A stretch of 64,000 bases of DNA from Dietzia timorensis (GCF_001659785.1 NZ_CP015961.1:3038001-3102000), one strand, 5' to 3'. Shown: positions 13,982 to 22,925, counted from the stretch's first letter. Translations and numbers: made by a program. The notes: generated from the sequence alone by a model not told the origin.

Positions 13982-14100
13982 GACGCCGTGACCTCGCCGT
14001 TCCAGCCCCGACCCGGCCTCGAGCGCTACGCGCAGCCGGCACCAGCCGACTTCGGCCCGTACACGACGTACTGCGGAACCTAGCGCGCTCGGCCGCTGGC
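13982..14100 (+). repeat. 119-bp direct repeat, right copy (selO 3' end)
   Basis: This second copy of the selO end encodes [20 protein letters not shown] and then [13 protein letters not shown] with a stop, followed by the same 17 bases as after selO. Compared with the left copy, six codons differ silently and one changes Glu to Ala, so it looks like a selO end that evolved under protein-level selection before being separated from its gene. Confidence 0.9.
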
Positions 14101-14131
14101 GCTCCGCGGCGACACCGGGACGCCCCGCAAC

Positions 14132-14201
14132 CTAGAAACCGTCGAGAGTGTCGATTTCGCGTGTGCACAGGACGGTTTCTAGGCTTTTGGACGGTTTCTA
14201 G
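14132..14201 (+). repeat. palindromic intergenic repeat
   Basis: The element begins with CTAGAAACCGTCGAGAGTG and contains two closing arms, GGACGGTTTCTAG ending at 14182 and again at 14201. Twelve bases of the first arm pair perfectly with either. It is the same family as the copies at 4428-4628 and again sits before a convergent gene end. Confidence 0.6.
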
Positions 14202-14227
14202 CCGTCGACCGCCAAGCGTGGAGCCTG

Positions 14228-15409
14228 CTACCCCTCGCCGGCGACCTCGTCGGCGAACCGCGCGATTGCGAGCTCCTCGTTCGTGGGCACCACCAGCGCG
14301 GACACCGCCGACCCCTCGCCGGAAATCACTCGCGCGCCCTTGCCCGACTCGTTCGCAGCCGCATCCACCGCTACGCCCCAGCTCTCGAACCCCGCCAGCA
14401 CATCCGCGCGCAGGCGCGGCGCATTCTCCCCGATCCCCGCGGTAAACGTGATCGCGTCGACCCGCCCGAGCACGGCCCAGTACGCGCCCACGTACTTGCG
14501 CAAACGGTGCACCGTGACGTCGTACGCCAGCTGCGCGTCGGCGTCCCCGGCATCGGCCCGCTCGAGCACCTCGCGGAAGTCCGACACACCGGCGAGCCCC
14601 TTGAGCCCCGAGGCGCGGTTGAGCCCCTCGGACAGCTCCTTCGGCGAGACGCCGCGCTCGTCCATGAGGTGGATCAACGCGCCCGGGTCCACATCGCCCG
14701 GCCGCGTGCCCATCACGAGGCCCTCGAGCGGGGTGAGCCCCATCGAGGTCTCGACCGCGACGCCGCCGCGCACCGCGGAGGCCGAGGCCCCGTTGCCCAG
14801 GTGCAGCACGATCTGGTTGACGTCGGCGTACTCGCGCCCGAGAACCCCTGCAGCCTGTTCGGAGACGTAGGCGTGCGAGGTGCCGTGGAAGCCGTAGCGC
14901 CTGATCCCCCACTCCTTCGGCACCGCGTAGGTGTAGGCCGAGGCGGGAAGGGTGGAAAAGAACCCGGTGTCGAACACCGCAACGTGCGGCAGGTCCGGGA
15001 ACATCTCGCGCGCCACGCGTATGCCGCGCAGGTTCGCCGGATTGTGCAGCGGTGCCAGCTCGGCGAGACGCTCGATCTCCGATTCGACCGCGGAGTCGAC
15101 GAGCGTCGGTTGGGTGAACTTGGACCCGCCGTGCACGACTCGGTGTCCGACGATCGCCACGCCCACGTCCTTCGGGTGCACGCCCAGTTCCGCGACGAGC
15201 TCCAGCACGACCTCCAGTGCCTCGCCGTGATTGGCGAGGTCGACCTGGCGTTCGCGGCGTTCGCCGTCATCCCCCGCCTGGACGTGGACGACGGAACCGC
15301 TGTCGCCGATCCGTTCGGACAGCGAGGAAGCGATGGTGTCCCCGGCGGTGTCGACGATCTGCATTTTGAGGCTGGACGAGCCGGAGTTGATCACAAGGAC
15401 CCGGGTCAT
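14228..15409 (-). CDS. ackA: acetate kinase
   Basis: AckA interconverts acetate plus ATP with acetyl phosphate plus ADP. The 393-residue product has the two family signatures: N-terminal VLVINSGSSSLKMQIVD and IVGHRVVHGGSKF, followed by FDTGFFSTLP, YGFHGTSHAYV, VLHLGNGASASAV and GGIGENA-type FTAGIGENAPRLRAD near the end. The ATG at 15409 starts right at the conserved N-terminus; the longer upstream frame overlaps pta. The gene begins four bases past the pta stop, so the two form an operon that moves carbon between acetyl-CoA and acetate. Confidence 0.96.
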   Translation of the reverse strand: MTRVLVINSGSSSLKMQIVDTAGDTIASSLSERIGDSGSVVHVQAGDDGERRERQVDLANHGEALEVVLELVAELGVHPKDVGVAIVGHRVVHGGSKFTQPTLVDSAVESEIERLAELAPLHNPANLRGIRVAREMFPDLPHVAVFDTGFFSTLPASAYTYAVPKEWGIRRYGFHGTSHAYVSEQAAGVLGREYADVNQIVLHLGNGASASAVRGGVAVETSMGLTPLEGLVMGTRPGDVDPGALIHLMDERGVSPKELSEGLNRASGLKGLAGVSDFREVLERADAGDADAQLAYDVTVHRLRKYVGAYWAVLGRVDAITFTAGIGENAPRLRADVLAGFESWGVAVDAAANESGKGARVISGEGSAVSALVVPTNEELAIARFADEVAGEG

Positions 15410-15413
15410 GTGC

Positions 15414-17810
15414 CTATCCCTTCTGCGCCTGGATCGCGGTGATCGCGACAGTGTTGACGATGTCCTCGACGAGCGCGCCACGCGAGAGGTCGTTGATCGG
15501 CTTGTTCAAGCCCTGCAGGACCGGCCCGATCGCGACGGCGCCGGCGGTGCGCTGCACGGCCTTATAGGTGTTGTTGCCGGTGTTGAGGTCGGGGAAGATG
15601 AGCACCGTCGCCTGCCCCGCGACGTCCGATCCGGGCGCCTTCTTCTGCGCCACGACCGGGTCGACGGCGGCATCGAACTGGATCGGCCCCTCGACGGGAA
15701 TGCCGCTGAGCCGCTCCTCCGCGACGCTCGTGCCCTCACGCACCTTCTCCACGTCCTCGCCCGAACCGGAATCGCCGGTCGAGTACGACAGCATCGCCAC
15801 GCGCGGGGAGATGCCGAACTGCGAGGCCGTCTCCGCCGAGGACACGGCGATGTCGGCGAGCTGCGCCGCGCTCGGGTCCGGCACGACCGCGCAGTCGGCG
15901 AACGCGAGCACGTGGTCGGCGAGGCACATGAAGAACACCGAGGACACTGTGCTCACGCCCGGCTTGGTCTTGATCACCTCGAGCGAGGGCCGGATCGTGT
16001 GCGCCGTGGTGTGCGCGGCGCCGGAGACCATGCCGTCGGCCATCCCCTCGAGCACCATCATCGTGCCGAAGTACGAGATGTCCGTGACCTTCTCGCGCGC
16101 CTGCTCCAGCGTCACGCCCTTGTGTTTGCGCAGCTTGGCGTATTTTTTCGCGAACTTGTCGAGGTGTTTGCTCGTCGCCGGGTCGAGGATCGTCGCGTCG
16201 CCGAGATCGATGCCGAGTTCCTCCGCGCGCGCCGCCACCGCCTCGGAATCGCCGAGGATCGTCAGCTTCGCAACCTCGCGGCGCATCAACCTTCCCGCGG
16301 CATGCAGGATGCGGTCGTCGGTCCCCTCGGGAAGCACGATATGACGTCGGTCGCTCCGGGCCTGCTCGAGGAGGCGGTATTCGAACATCTGCGGGGTGAT
16401 GACGTCGGGGATCCGCACCTGCAGGCGCTGCAGCAGCTCCGAGGTGTCGACGTACTTTTCCATCAGCGACAACGCCGCCTCGACCTTGCGGCCGGACGTG
16501 GAGTTGATGCGCCCGCGGGTGCCCGCGGCGATGGACGCTGATTCGTAGGTGCCGTGCGCGGTCTTGATGATCGGCATCGACGGCTTGAGGCCCGTGATGA
16601 GCCGGTCGAGCTCCTCGGACGGTTCGACGCCACCGTTCCAGACCATGCCCGCGAGGGACGGAAAGCCCTCCGCGTTGTGCGCCGAGGCGACCGCGAGAAC
16701 GGCATCGGTACGATCCGCGGGAATAATAACGACCTGCCCATCCTTGAGCCGCGCGAGAATGCGGTCGGCGGTCATACCTCCGACCATCATGTGCATCGCC
16801 TCGCGGTCTAGCAGGGCCGGATCGCCGGCATGGAATTCGCCGTCGAGGGCCTCCATCAGCTCGCCCATCGTCGGCGCGACGAGGACCGGGTCCTCGGGCA
16901 CGGCCCACACGGGCATATCGAGCGAGCCGAGCGCGGACTCGATATCCTCGACCGCTCCGGGGTCGCAGCGATTGGCGACGAGCGCCACCGGGTGCGCGTG
17001 ATGGTTGCGCAGCTCCTGCAGAGAGATCTCCGCGTTGCCGGCGATCTCGGCCGGCGTGCGCCCGAACGACTTGACCACGAGCAGCACCGCGATGCCCAGG
17101 TTCGTCGCGATGCGCGCATTGACGTCGAACTCCGGCGGGTACGCCACACCGGTGTAGTCCGAACCGAGCACGACGACGGCGTCGCACTGGTCTGCGACCG
17201 CGTGGTAGCGCTGCACGATCTCGTCGATCCGTTGCTCCGGATTCGCGTGGAACAGATCCCCGGACACGCCGATGCAGTCTTCGTAGGGGATGTCGACGTT
17301 CGTGTGCTGCTGCAGCACCTCGAGAATTTCGTCGCGCTCGCCTTCGGCGCACGGCGCGATCGGCCGGAATACGCCTACCCGCTGGACCTTGCCGGCAAGG
17401 AAACGCAGCAGTCCGAGCGCCACCGTCGACTTGCCGGTCGCGCCCTCGGACGCCACCACGAACACGCTTGACGGCGCGGCGCCGCTGTCCTCGGCGCGGC
17501 GCTCGGGCACGGTCGCCGACACTGCGTCGTCGGCCGCGGCCTTCTTGCTCGGCGCTGCCTTCTTCGTCGAGGCGCCCTTCGCCGAGGCCTTCGCCTTGCT
17601 CGACTTCGTACTGTCGGCCTTCTTCGAGCTCACCTTCGCCGAGGAGTCCTTGGCCTTCGCCCTGCTCGTTTTCTTCGCAGCAGAGGTGTTCGAGGCCTTC
17701 TTCGAGGCGGCCTTCGTGCTGCCGCCCTTCTTCGCCTTGGCGCTCGAGGCCTTCTTCTTGCTTGCTGAGGCCTTCTTCTTGCTTGCTTCGGTATCCGACG
17801 CTTTGCTCAC
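15414..17810 (-). CDS. pta: phosphate acetyltransferase with lysine-rich N-terminal tail
   Basis: Pta interconverts acetyl-CoA and acetyl phosphate. After the tail, residues about 105-460 form the P-loop-like domain (VASEGATGKSTVALGLLRFL) and DRTGG-type middle region found in long Pta proteins, and the C-terminal 330 residues are the catalytic domain (LPEGTDDRILHAAGRLMRRE; SGAAHTTAHTIRPSLEVIKT; MLSYSTGDSGSGEDVEKV; LIFPDLNTGNNTYKAVQRTA). The first hundred residues are an unusual low-complexity stretch of Lys, Ala and Ser (SKKKASASKKKASSAKAKK and similar) like histone H1 tails. I use the GTG at 17810 (798 residues); an ATG at 17864 would add 18. Genes ackA downstream and the SUFU/fgd pair upstream are on the same strand. 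Confidence 0.93.
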   Translation of the reverse strand: MSKASDTEASKKKASASKKKASSAKAKKGGSTKAASKKASNTSAAKKTSRAKAKDSSAKVSSKKADSTKSSKAKASAKGASTKKAAPSKKAAADDAVSATVPERRAEDSGAAPSSVFVVASEGATGKSTVALGLLRFLAGKVQRVGVFRPIAPCAEGERDEILEVLQQHTNVDIPYEDCIGVSGDLFHANPEQRIDEIVQRYHAVADQCDAVVVLGSDYTGVAYPPEFDVNARIATNLGIAVLLVVKSFGRTPAEIAGNAEISLQELRNHHAHPVALVANRCDPGAVEDIESALGSLDMPVWAVPEDPVLVAPTMGELMEALDGEFHAGDPALLDREAMHMMVGGMTADRILARLKDGQVVIIPADRTDAVLAVASAHNAEGFPSLAGMVWNGGVEPSEELDRLITGLKPSMPIIKTAHGTYESASIAAGTRGRINSTSGRKVEAALSLMEKYVDTSELLQRLQVRIPDVITPQMFEYRLLEQARSDRRHIVLPEGTDDRILHAAGRLMRREVAKLTILGDSEAVAARAEELGIDLGDATILDPATSKHLDKFAKKYAKLRKHKGVTLEQAREKVTDISYFGTMMVLEGMADGMVSGAAHTTAHTIRPSLEVIKTKPGVSTVSSVFFMCLADHVLAFADCAVVPDPSAAQLADIAVSSAETASQFGISPRVAMLSYSTGDSGSGEDVEKVREGTSVAEERLSGIPVEGPIQFDAAVDPVVAQKKAPGSDVAGQATVLIFPDLNTGNNTYKAVQRTAGAVAIGPVLQGLNKPINDLSRGALVEDIVNTVAITAIQAQKG

Positions 17811-17872
17811 GCGTTCCAGTTTGCCAGCATCCGAGATTCCGGGTGCGACTGCGCGCCGCGGCAATGCCGCAG

Positions 17873-18553
17873 CTACACCACCGACGGTCGGTCGAAGTTC
17901 GACACGTCCGCGCCGCGGGACTCGAGCCGCTCCATCAGCGCATCCGCGCCCTTCTCTGCCGCAAACTGCAACTCCCCGCGCGTAATCGGCACGGCCTGCA
18001 GCCGCGTGAGCACGACGTCATCGGAAAGGTCGCGGACCACCTCGAGCTCCGGCCACAGGAATGGCGGCACGAGCAGAATGTGCTCACAGCGCAGGTTCGG
18101 CGCCACGAACTTCACCGCATCGGGGATGACGGCGCCGGGCGCGATATGAAAAGTGCCATTAGATGCGGCGAGCGCGCACGCGTCCGCAACGTCCGCGGCC
18201 TCCCGCGCGGTCGTGCGCGCGGCGAGGACGAACTCGGTGCACAGCTCCTTGCCGTCCTCGGACGTGAGGTTCGTGGGGAACTGCCGAACCCCGCTCGTCG
18301 CGTAGGTGGAAAAGCCCGGCGCGGGCACGCCGTCGGCGACGACGACATCGCAGTGCCATTCGGTCTGCTCGCCGTTCTCGTCCTTCTCGGTCGTGTGCGG
18401 GTAGCGCAGCACGCGCATCCCCTCGATGAGCAGAGGATCGAGGCCCTCGAGGTCCGCCGGTCCGTCGAGCCCGCTTGGCAGCCCGTCTGTGTCTGAGACT
18501 GCGTCTGAGTCTGCGCCTACGCCGTCCGCCGCTGCGCCCTGCTCTCCTACCAC
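17873..18553 (-). CDS. suppressor of fused (SUFU) domain protein
   Basis: The 226-residue product matches the SUFU-like domain: [60 protein letters not shown] and the tail [20 protein letters not shown]. Bacterial SUFU-domain proteins are often immunity proteins of toxin systems, but no toxin partner is present here. A GTG at 18553 overlaps the fgd stop (GTGGTAG) and has AAGGTG eight bases upstream, so translation is probably coupled to fgd. The first 25 residues are acidic and disordered. It sits between fgd and pta, which are neighbours in M. tuberculosis, so it looks like a later insertion into that operon. Function is unknown. Confidence 0.8.
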   Translation of the reverse strand: MVGEQGAAADGVGADSDAVSDTDGLPSGLDGPADLEGLDPLLIEGMRVLRYPHTTEKDENGEQTEWHCDVVVADGVPAPGFSTYATSGVRQFPTNLTSEDGKELCTEFVLAARTTAREAADVADACALAASNGTFHIAPGAVIPDAVKFVAPNLRCEHILLVPPFLWPELEVVRDLSDDVVLTRLQAVPITRGELQFAAEKGADALMERLESRGADVSNFDRPSVV

Positions 18554-19584
18554 TGGGCCGGCACCTTGAGATCGGCGAACGCCGGCTTGAGGTCCTCTTC
18601 GAACTGCGTGAGGAAGCGCCGCTGGTCGTTGCCCGGCGCGTGGAAGACGAGGTGGTTGAGCCCGGCGTCGACGTAAGGCTGCAGCTGCCCGAGAACCTCC
18701 TCCGGAGTCGAGGCGACGATCCAGCGCTTGGCGACCTGCTCGATGGGCAGCTCGTCCGCGAGGCGCTCCATCTCCACCGGCGAATCCACGGAGTGCTTCT
18801 GCTCCGGGGTGAGCGACAGCGGAGCCCAAAAGCGGGTGTTCTCCAGGGCAGCTTCCGGGTCGCGGTCGTAGGAGATCTTGATCTCGATCATCCGGTCGAT
18901 CTTCTTCGGGTCGCGGTCGTTGATGCCCGCGCCCTCCTTGACCGCCGGCAGCAGCTTGTCGGTGTAGAGCTCCATGCCCTTGCCGGAGGTGCAGATGAAA
19001 CCGTCGCCGACGCGGCCGGCGTACTTGGCGACCACTGGCCCGCCCGCGGCGATGTAGACCGGAACGCCGCCTTCGGGGACGTCGTACAAGAACGCGTCCT
19101 TGGTCGTGTAGTAGTCGCCCTCGAAACTCGTCGTCTCGCCGGTCCACAGGGCGCGCATGAGCCGGACGGATTCGCGCAGCCGCGCGAAGCGCTCCTTGAA
19201 TTCCGGCCACTCGCCCGCGTAACCCGTGGCGATTTCGTTGAGCGCCTCGCCGGTGCCCACGCCGAGGAAGACGCGGCCGGGGTACAGGCAGCCCATCGTC
19301 GCGAACGCCTGCGCGATGACCGCCGGGTTGTAACGGAACGTCGGGGTGAGAACGGAGGTGCCGAGCTGGATCTGATCGGTGCGCTCGCCGACCGCCGTCA
19401 TCCACGACAGGGAGAACGGCGCGTGTCCGCCGTCATGCCGCCAGGGCTGGAAGTGGTCCGAGACTGTGGCGGAATCCATACCTGCGCGCTCTGCGAGCAC
19501 GGCGAGCTCGACGAGTTCGCGCGGGGCGAATTGCTCTGCGGACGCCTTGTATCCGAACTTCAACTCCGCCACGTCTTCTGACAT
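18547..19584 (-). CDS. fgd: F420-dependent glucose-6-phosphate dehydrogenase
   Basis: Fgd oxidises glucose 6-phosphate to 6-phosphogluconolactone while reducing coenzyme F420, the main source of F420H2 in mycobacteria and relatives. The 345-residue protein is a luciferase-like TIM barrel that follows M. tuberculosis Fgd1 closely along its length: [40 protein letters not shown] with the active-site Asp-His, [57 protein letters not shown] and [17 protein letters not shown]. The ATG at 19584 is used; an alternative start a few residues in is possible. It is the first gene of a minus-strand run fgd-SUFU-pta-ackA. Its presence implies F420 synthesis genes elsewhere in the genome. Confidence 0.95.
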   Translation of the reverse strand: MSEDVAELKFGYKASAEQFAPRELVELAVLAERAGMDSATVSDHFQPWRHDGGHAPFSLSWMTAVGERTDQIQLGTSVLTPTFRYNPAVIAQAFATMGCLYPGRVFLGVGTGEALNEIATGYAGEWPEFKERFARLRESVRLMRALWTGETTSFEGDYYTTKDAFLYDVPEGGVPVYIAAGGPVVAKYAGRVGDGFICTSGKGMELYTDKLLPAVKEGAGINDRDPKKIDRMIEIKISYDRDPEAALENTRFWAPLSLTPEQKHSVDSPVEMERLADELPIEQVAKRWIVASTPEEVLGQLQPYVDAGLNHLVFHAPGNDQRRFLTQFEEDLKPAFADLKVPAQW

Positions 19585-19806
19585 TGGCCCGGCCTCCTGG
19601 GTGATTGTGGTTCGCTTTCATCAACCGTAGGCCCGTTCGAGGGGGCTTCGCCATCGAGGTTCCGGCTTTTGTTGATGTGTCTTTCGAACCCGAGAAAGAA
19701 ATGTAACAATTTGATACCGATATGGGATGAGCTAGTAGGCCGTCCCGTGGGCCAGATGGGACTAGAGGAAGCTGGCCGTAGCAAGGCTGGAGTAAGGAGC
19801 GCGCGT

Positions 19807-20502
19807 ATGCGATTCCGTGTCGCGGTGTCGACGTTCGCAGCGCTGACGTGCCTCACAACAGCCGGAGTGGCCGTGACCATCGTGTCCGCCGAAGACGCCA
19901 AGGACACCTCCGCCACCCATCTCGCCGGATTGACGTGGACTGTGGAGACCTCGTCCGACTACGGAGCGACCTGGACCTCCCCTCTTGACAAGAACGGGCA
20001 AGGCCTGTTTCCTGTCCGCGTCAATCTCGACGCGCTCGGCAGGCAGAATGTCTACCAGCCCGTAACCCTGCGCAATACCGTCGATTCGGTGTCCCCGAGC
20101 GAGGTCGAGTTCGAGACCGCCCAGCTGCTTCAGGGCGATCCGGAGGCCGCGAAGTACCTGCGAATCCGGATGGCATATTCGCCGGACGGGGTGTGTTCGG
20201 ATGCGCTCTTCGACGATCCGAACCTCGAGCCCGTCGTCGGCAACGGCGAACCGGGCCCGTTCGACGCCCCGGCCACCGAACTGCCCATCGAGCTCGGCGC
20301 GGGCACACCCTCGACCGCCGGCAAGGCCGAGACGGTGTGCATCGAATTCGGCACGAAGCGCGCCGAGGAACAGACCCCGGGAGGAGAGCTGACCCTCGCG
20401 TGGCCCATCTCCGCTCGCGCCGCGGCGCCCAGCGAGGACAACGGCGCGGAAGCCTCGACCATCGACCCGACCTCGCCGGTCCGGCAGAACGAGGAAAGCT
20501 AG
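19807..20502 (+). CDS. secreted protein of unknown function
   Basis: A 231-residue protein beginning MRFRVAVSTFAALTCLTTAG, a signal-peptide-like basic then hydrophobic segment that probably ends near VSAEDA. The mature part is acidic and beta-rich in appearance (LTWTVETSSDYGATWTSPLD, VEFETAQLLQGDPEAAKYLR) with two cysteines (SPDGVCSDALF, ETVCIEF) that could pair. I do not recognise a family. The ATG at 19807 is chosen because AAGGAG lies nine bases upstream; the open frame extends further but has no support. A probable terminator follows. It is divergent from fgd and cotranscription with the downstream whiB gene is unlikely. Confidence 0.7.
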   Translation: MRFRVAVSTFAALTCLTTAGVAVTIVSAEDAKDTSATHLAGLTWTVETSSDYGATWTSPLDKNGQGLFPVRVNLDALGRQNVYQPVTLRNTVDSVSPSEVEFETAQLLQGDPEAAKYLRIRMAYSPDGVCSDALFDDPNLEPVVGNGEPGPFDAPATELPIELGAGTPSTAGKAETVCIEFGTKRAEEQTPGGELTLAWPISARAAAPSEDNGAEASTIDPTSPVRQNEES

Positions 20503-20521
20503 CTCCCGCTCTCGGGCGACG

Positions 20522-20566
20522 CCAGGCCTTACCATCCGGTCAACGCCTGGGCACCGATTTTTTACT
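20522..20566 (+). terminator. probable terminator after secreted-protein gene
   Basis: Arms CCAGGC (20522-20527) and GCCTGG (20545-20550) are followed by a run of T in GATTTTTTAC. The stem is short and the loop is long, so the call is moderate. Confidence 0.45.
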
Positions 20567-20753
20567 ACGCGTGTGCCAATTGTTCACTTACGCGCACCCT
20601 GGAACTGAAACAATACGGGCTGGGGTTCGAGATCCTTTGCTGCGCGCTCGAAGTGAGTTCGCCGAACGGCACCGGACCCTGCTACCCGGCCGAGGCGCCG
20701 GGCGCCGGAAATGTAGTAAACACTGCTCCGTACGAGCCGATAGGTGGACGTTC

Positions 20754-21128
20754 GTGTCGATCCAGTCCGAGAGGTTAGTGCCGACCGTCGATTTTTGGGC
20801 GTGGCGCTCGATGGGCGCGTGCCAGGAGCACCCCATCGAATTGTTCTTCCATTCGGAGGACACTCCCCGCGGCCAGCGCCGCCGGAACGAGCGAGAGGCC
20901 GCGAGCATCTGCGGCGAATGCCCGGTACTGCAGACCTGCCGCGACCATGCACTCTCCACGGGCGAACGGTACGGCGTGTGGGGCGGGCTCACCGAGAACC
21001 AGCGCCTGCGCATTCTCTCGGGTAGCCGCAGTCCCGTTTCGGTGGATGACGCCGAACGCCGCGCAGGCGACCGCCACCCGGTATCGGCGGGTATCTTCGC
21101 CTCGGATCTCGCGGGCTCTTCGGACTAG
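20754..21128 (+). CDS. WhiB-family iron-sulfur transcriptional regulator
   Basis: WhiB proteins bind a [4Fe-4S] cluster and act with the main sigma factor at promoters. The 124-residue product has the four cluster cysteines at residues 23 (MGACQE), 53, 56 and 62 (CGECPVLQTC) and the diagnostic beta-turn GVWGGLTENQR. The GTG at 20754 is supported by AGGTGG (20742-20747) and gives a normal family length. A 250-base leader without other genes precedes it, enough for a regulated promoter. The long C-terminal tail (about 35 residues after the turn) is polar. I cannot say which of the numbered WhiB proteins it corresponds to. Confidence 0.9.
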   Translation: MSIQSERLVPTVDFWAWRSMGACQEHPIELFFHSEDTPRGQRRRNEREAASICGECPVLQTCRDHALSTGERYGVWGGLTENQRLRILSGSRSPVSVDDAERRAGDRHPVSAGIFASDLAGSSD

Positions 21129-21146
21129 TTGCGCCTTCACACGCGC

Positions 21147-21184
21147 GAAGGGCCGCCCACCGAGCGATCGGCGAGCGGCCCTTC
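21147..21184. terminator. bidirectional terminator between whiB-type gene and metZ
   Basis: Perfect ten-base arms GAAGGGCCGC (21147-21156) and GCGGCCCTTC (21175-21184) lie between the two convergent stop codons. T-rich tracts are short, so termination may be partly factor-independent only. Confidence 0.65.
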
Positions 21185-21213
21185 TTCGTGCGTACCGAGC
21201 CCGGCACGGCGCG

Positions 21214-22416
21214 TCAGGCCAGTCCGCGCTCGAGGTCGGCAATCAGGTCGCCGACGTGCTCGAGCCCGACGGACAGACGGAGCATGTCGTCGCCGAGTCC
21301 GATCGCGGCGCGGTCGGCCGGTTCCATCGACTTGTGCGTGCTCGTCGCCGGGTGCGTGATCAGCGACTTCGCATCGCCGAGGTTGTTGGAGATGTCGATG
21401 ACCTCGACGGCGTCGAGCATCTTGTTGCAGGCGTTCTTCGCGTCCTCGGGCGTATCGCCCTTGAGCGCGAACGTCACCACAGAGCCGCCGCCGCTCATCT
21501 GCGCGCGGGCGAGCTCGGCCTGCGGGTGGCTGTCGAGCATCGGGTAGGTCACCGACTCCACCGCCGGGTGGCCTTCGAGGAACTTCGCGACCTCGAACGC
21601 CGAGTCGTTCATCCGCTGCACGCGCAGCGGCATGGTTTCGAGCCCCTTGAGCAGGATCCACGCGTTGAACGGGCTCATTCCCGGACCAGCGTGGCGCATG
21701 AGATTTTTCACGGGTCCACCGATGAACTCCTCGGTGCCACAGATGGCACCGCCGAGCACGCGCCCCTGACCGTCCATATGCTTGGTCGCCGAATACGCCA
21801 CGACGTCCGCGCCGAGCTCGAGCGGGCGCTGCAGCAGCGGTGTCGCGAACACATTGTCGACAACCACGGTCGCGCCTGCCTCGTGCGCGAGATCGCACAC
21901 CGCGCGCACGTCGACGAGGTCTTGGGTCGGGTTCGACGGGGTCTCGAAAAACACCGCATCGGTCGGCTGCGACAGGGCCTCGCGCCACTGGTCGAGGTCC
22001 TTGCCGTCGACGAACACCGTCTCCACGCCCCAGCGCGGGAGGATCTCGTTGCAGATCACGAAACAGGAGCCGAAGAGCGAGCGGGACGCCACGAGCCGAG
22101 AGCCGTTGGCACACAGCGCCGACAGCGCGACGAACACCGCTGCCATGCCCGAGGCCGTGGCATAAGCCGCCTCGGAACCCTCGATCGCGGCGAGACGCTT
22201 TTCGAACATGTCGACCGTCGGGTTGGCATAGCGCGAGTACACGAAGCGGTCGATATCGCCGGCGAAGGCGGCCTCGGCGCTCGCCGCATCGGAGTACACG
22301 TACCCGGAGTTGAGGAACAGCGGCTCGCTGGTCTCCTCGAAACCGGTGCGAACCTGCCCGGCGCGCACGGCGAGAGTGTCCGGGTGCAGCCCGTCCGGCA
22401 ATCGATTGTTTTGCAT
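21214..22416 (-). CDS. metZ: O-succinylhomoserine sulfhydrylase MetZ
   Basis: MetZ makes homocysteine directly from an activated homoserine and sulfide, a PLP-dependent step of methionine synthesis. The 400-residue protein has the Cys/Met-metabolism PLP fold: YSRYANPTVDMFEKRLAAIE, FFETPSNPTQDLVDV, the PLP lysine at residue 212 in YSATKHMDGQG, RHAGPGMSPFNAWILLKGLE and RLSVGLEHVGDLIADLERGL. It follows a rhodanese gene by 59 bases on the same strand, an arrangement shared with M. tuberculosis. The window also carries metE, so both sulfur assimilation and methylation ends of methionine synthesis are represented. Confidence 0.94.
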   Translation of the reverse strand: MQNNRLPDGLHPDTLAVRAGQVRTGFEETSEPLFLNSGYVYSDAASAEAAFAGDIDRFVYSRYANPTVDMFEKRLAAIEGSEAAYATASGMAAVFVALSALCANGSRLVASRSLFGSCFVICNEILPRWGVETVFVDGKDLDQWREALSQPTDAVFFETPSNPTQDLVDVRAVCDLAHEAGATVVVDNVFATPLLQRPLELGADVVAYSATKHMDGQGRVLGGAICGTEEFIGGPVKNLMRHAGPGMSPFNAWILLKGLETMPLRVQRMNDSAFEVAKFLEGHPAVESVTYPMLDSHPQAELARAQMSGGGSVVTFALKGDTPEDAKNACNKMLDAVEVIDISNNLGDAKSLITHPATSTHKSMEPADRAAIGLGDDMLRLSVGLEHVGDLIADLERGLA

Positions 22417-22475
22417 CTCTACCTGATTTCTCTATTGACTTGATCGATTATCGACAAACCCCGCGAGGAGCTACC

Positions 22476-22898
22476 TCAGCTTTGGCGCCACGGCAGCCCC
22501 GAGGCCTTCCACCCCGTGCTCGTCCCCCGATGCCCATCGGCATCGAGCGGCCCCTCGAACCCGTCCAGGATATTGAATGCCTGGCCGACCTTCGACGCCG
22601 ACGCCTCCGCGGCCGCCTGCGAGCGGGCGCCCGAGCGGCACAAGAAGTACACGTTGGACTCCTCGCCCACGCCCGCGTCGGCGAGCTCGGAGCAGAAATC
22701 CTCGTTCCGCTCCCCGGTCGACCCGACCCATTCGATGAACACCATGCGAGAGGTGAGCGAGCTCGTGTCGGGCACGCCCACCCAGCTCCACTCGCTCGCG
22801 GTGCGCACGTCGACGAGCACGGCGTTCGGGTCGGAGGCGAGCTGCGCCCAGGCCCGCGCCGGGCTCACGGATTCCACGGATTCGCTCATGCCTTCCAT
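22476..22898 (-). CDS. rhodanese-like sulfurtransferase
   Basis: A single-domain rhodanese of 140 residues. It contains LVDVRTASEWSWVGVPDTSS at the N-terminal side and the catalytic loop FLCRSGARSQAAAEA with its active cysteine, expected to carry a persulfide. Such proteins pass sulfur to acceptors, and its position upstream of metZ suggests a link to sulfide supply for homocysteine formation. The same pairing occurs in M. tuberculosis. The ATG at 22898 has GGTGGGG upstream; a second ATG three codons in is possible. Confidence 0.9.
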   Translation of the reverse strand: MEGMSESVESVSPARAWAQLASDPNAVLVDVRTASEWSWVGVPDTSSLTSRMVFIEWVGSTGERNEDFCSELADAGVGEESNVYFLCRSGARSQAAAEASASKVGQAFNILDGFEGPLDADGHRGTSTGWKASGLPWRQS

Positions 22899-22925
22899 TA
22901 CAACACCCCACCGGCGTAAGTACCT

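Larger units (their letters stand above)
13717..14227 (+). other. intergenic region after the toxin gene
   Basis: This 511-base gap between the PIN toxin and ackA contains, in order, about 110 bases of unassigned sequence, a possible minus-strand gene remnant (13831-13981), the right copy of the selO 3'-end repeat (13982-14100), and a palindromic element (14132-14201). No complete gene is seen. Confidence 0.7.

Noticed and set aside
13841-14083. An 80-residue open frame ending in the SelO C-terminus
   Set aside because: Only its last 33 residues are SelO-like and they belong to the duplicated 3' end; the part before has no protein character, so it is not a gene.
20193-20753. Long frame preceding the WhiB coding sequence
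   Set aside because: It overlaps the secreted-protein gene in another frame and its composition is that of a shadow frame; WhiB starts at the GTG at 20754.
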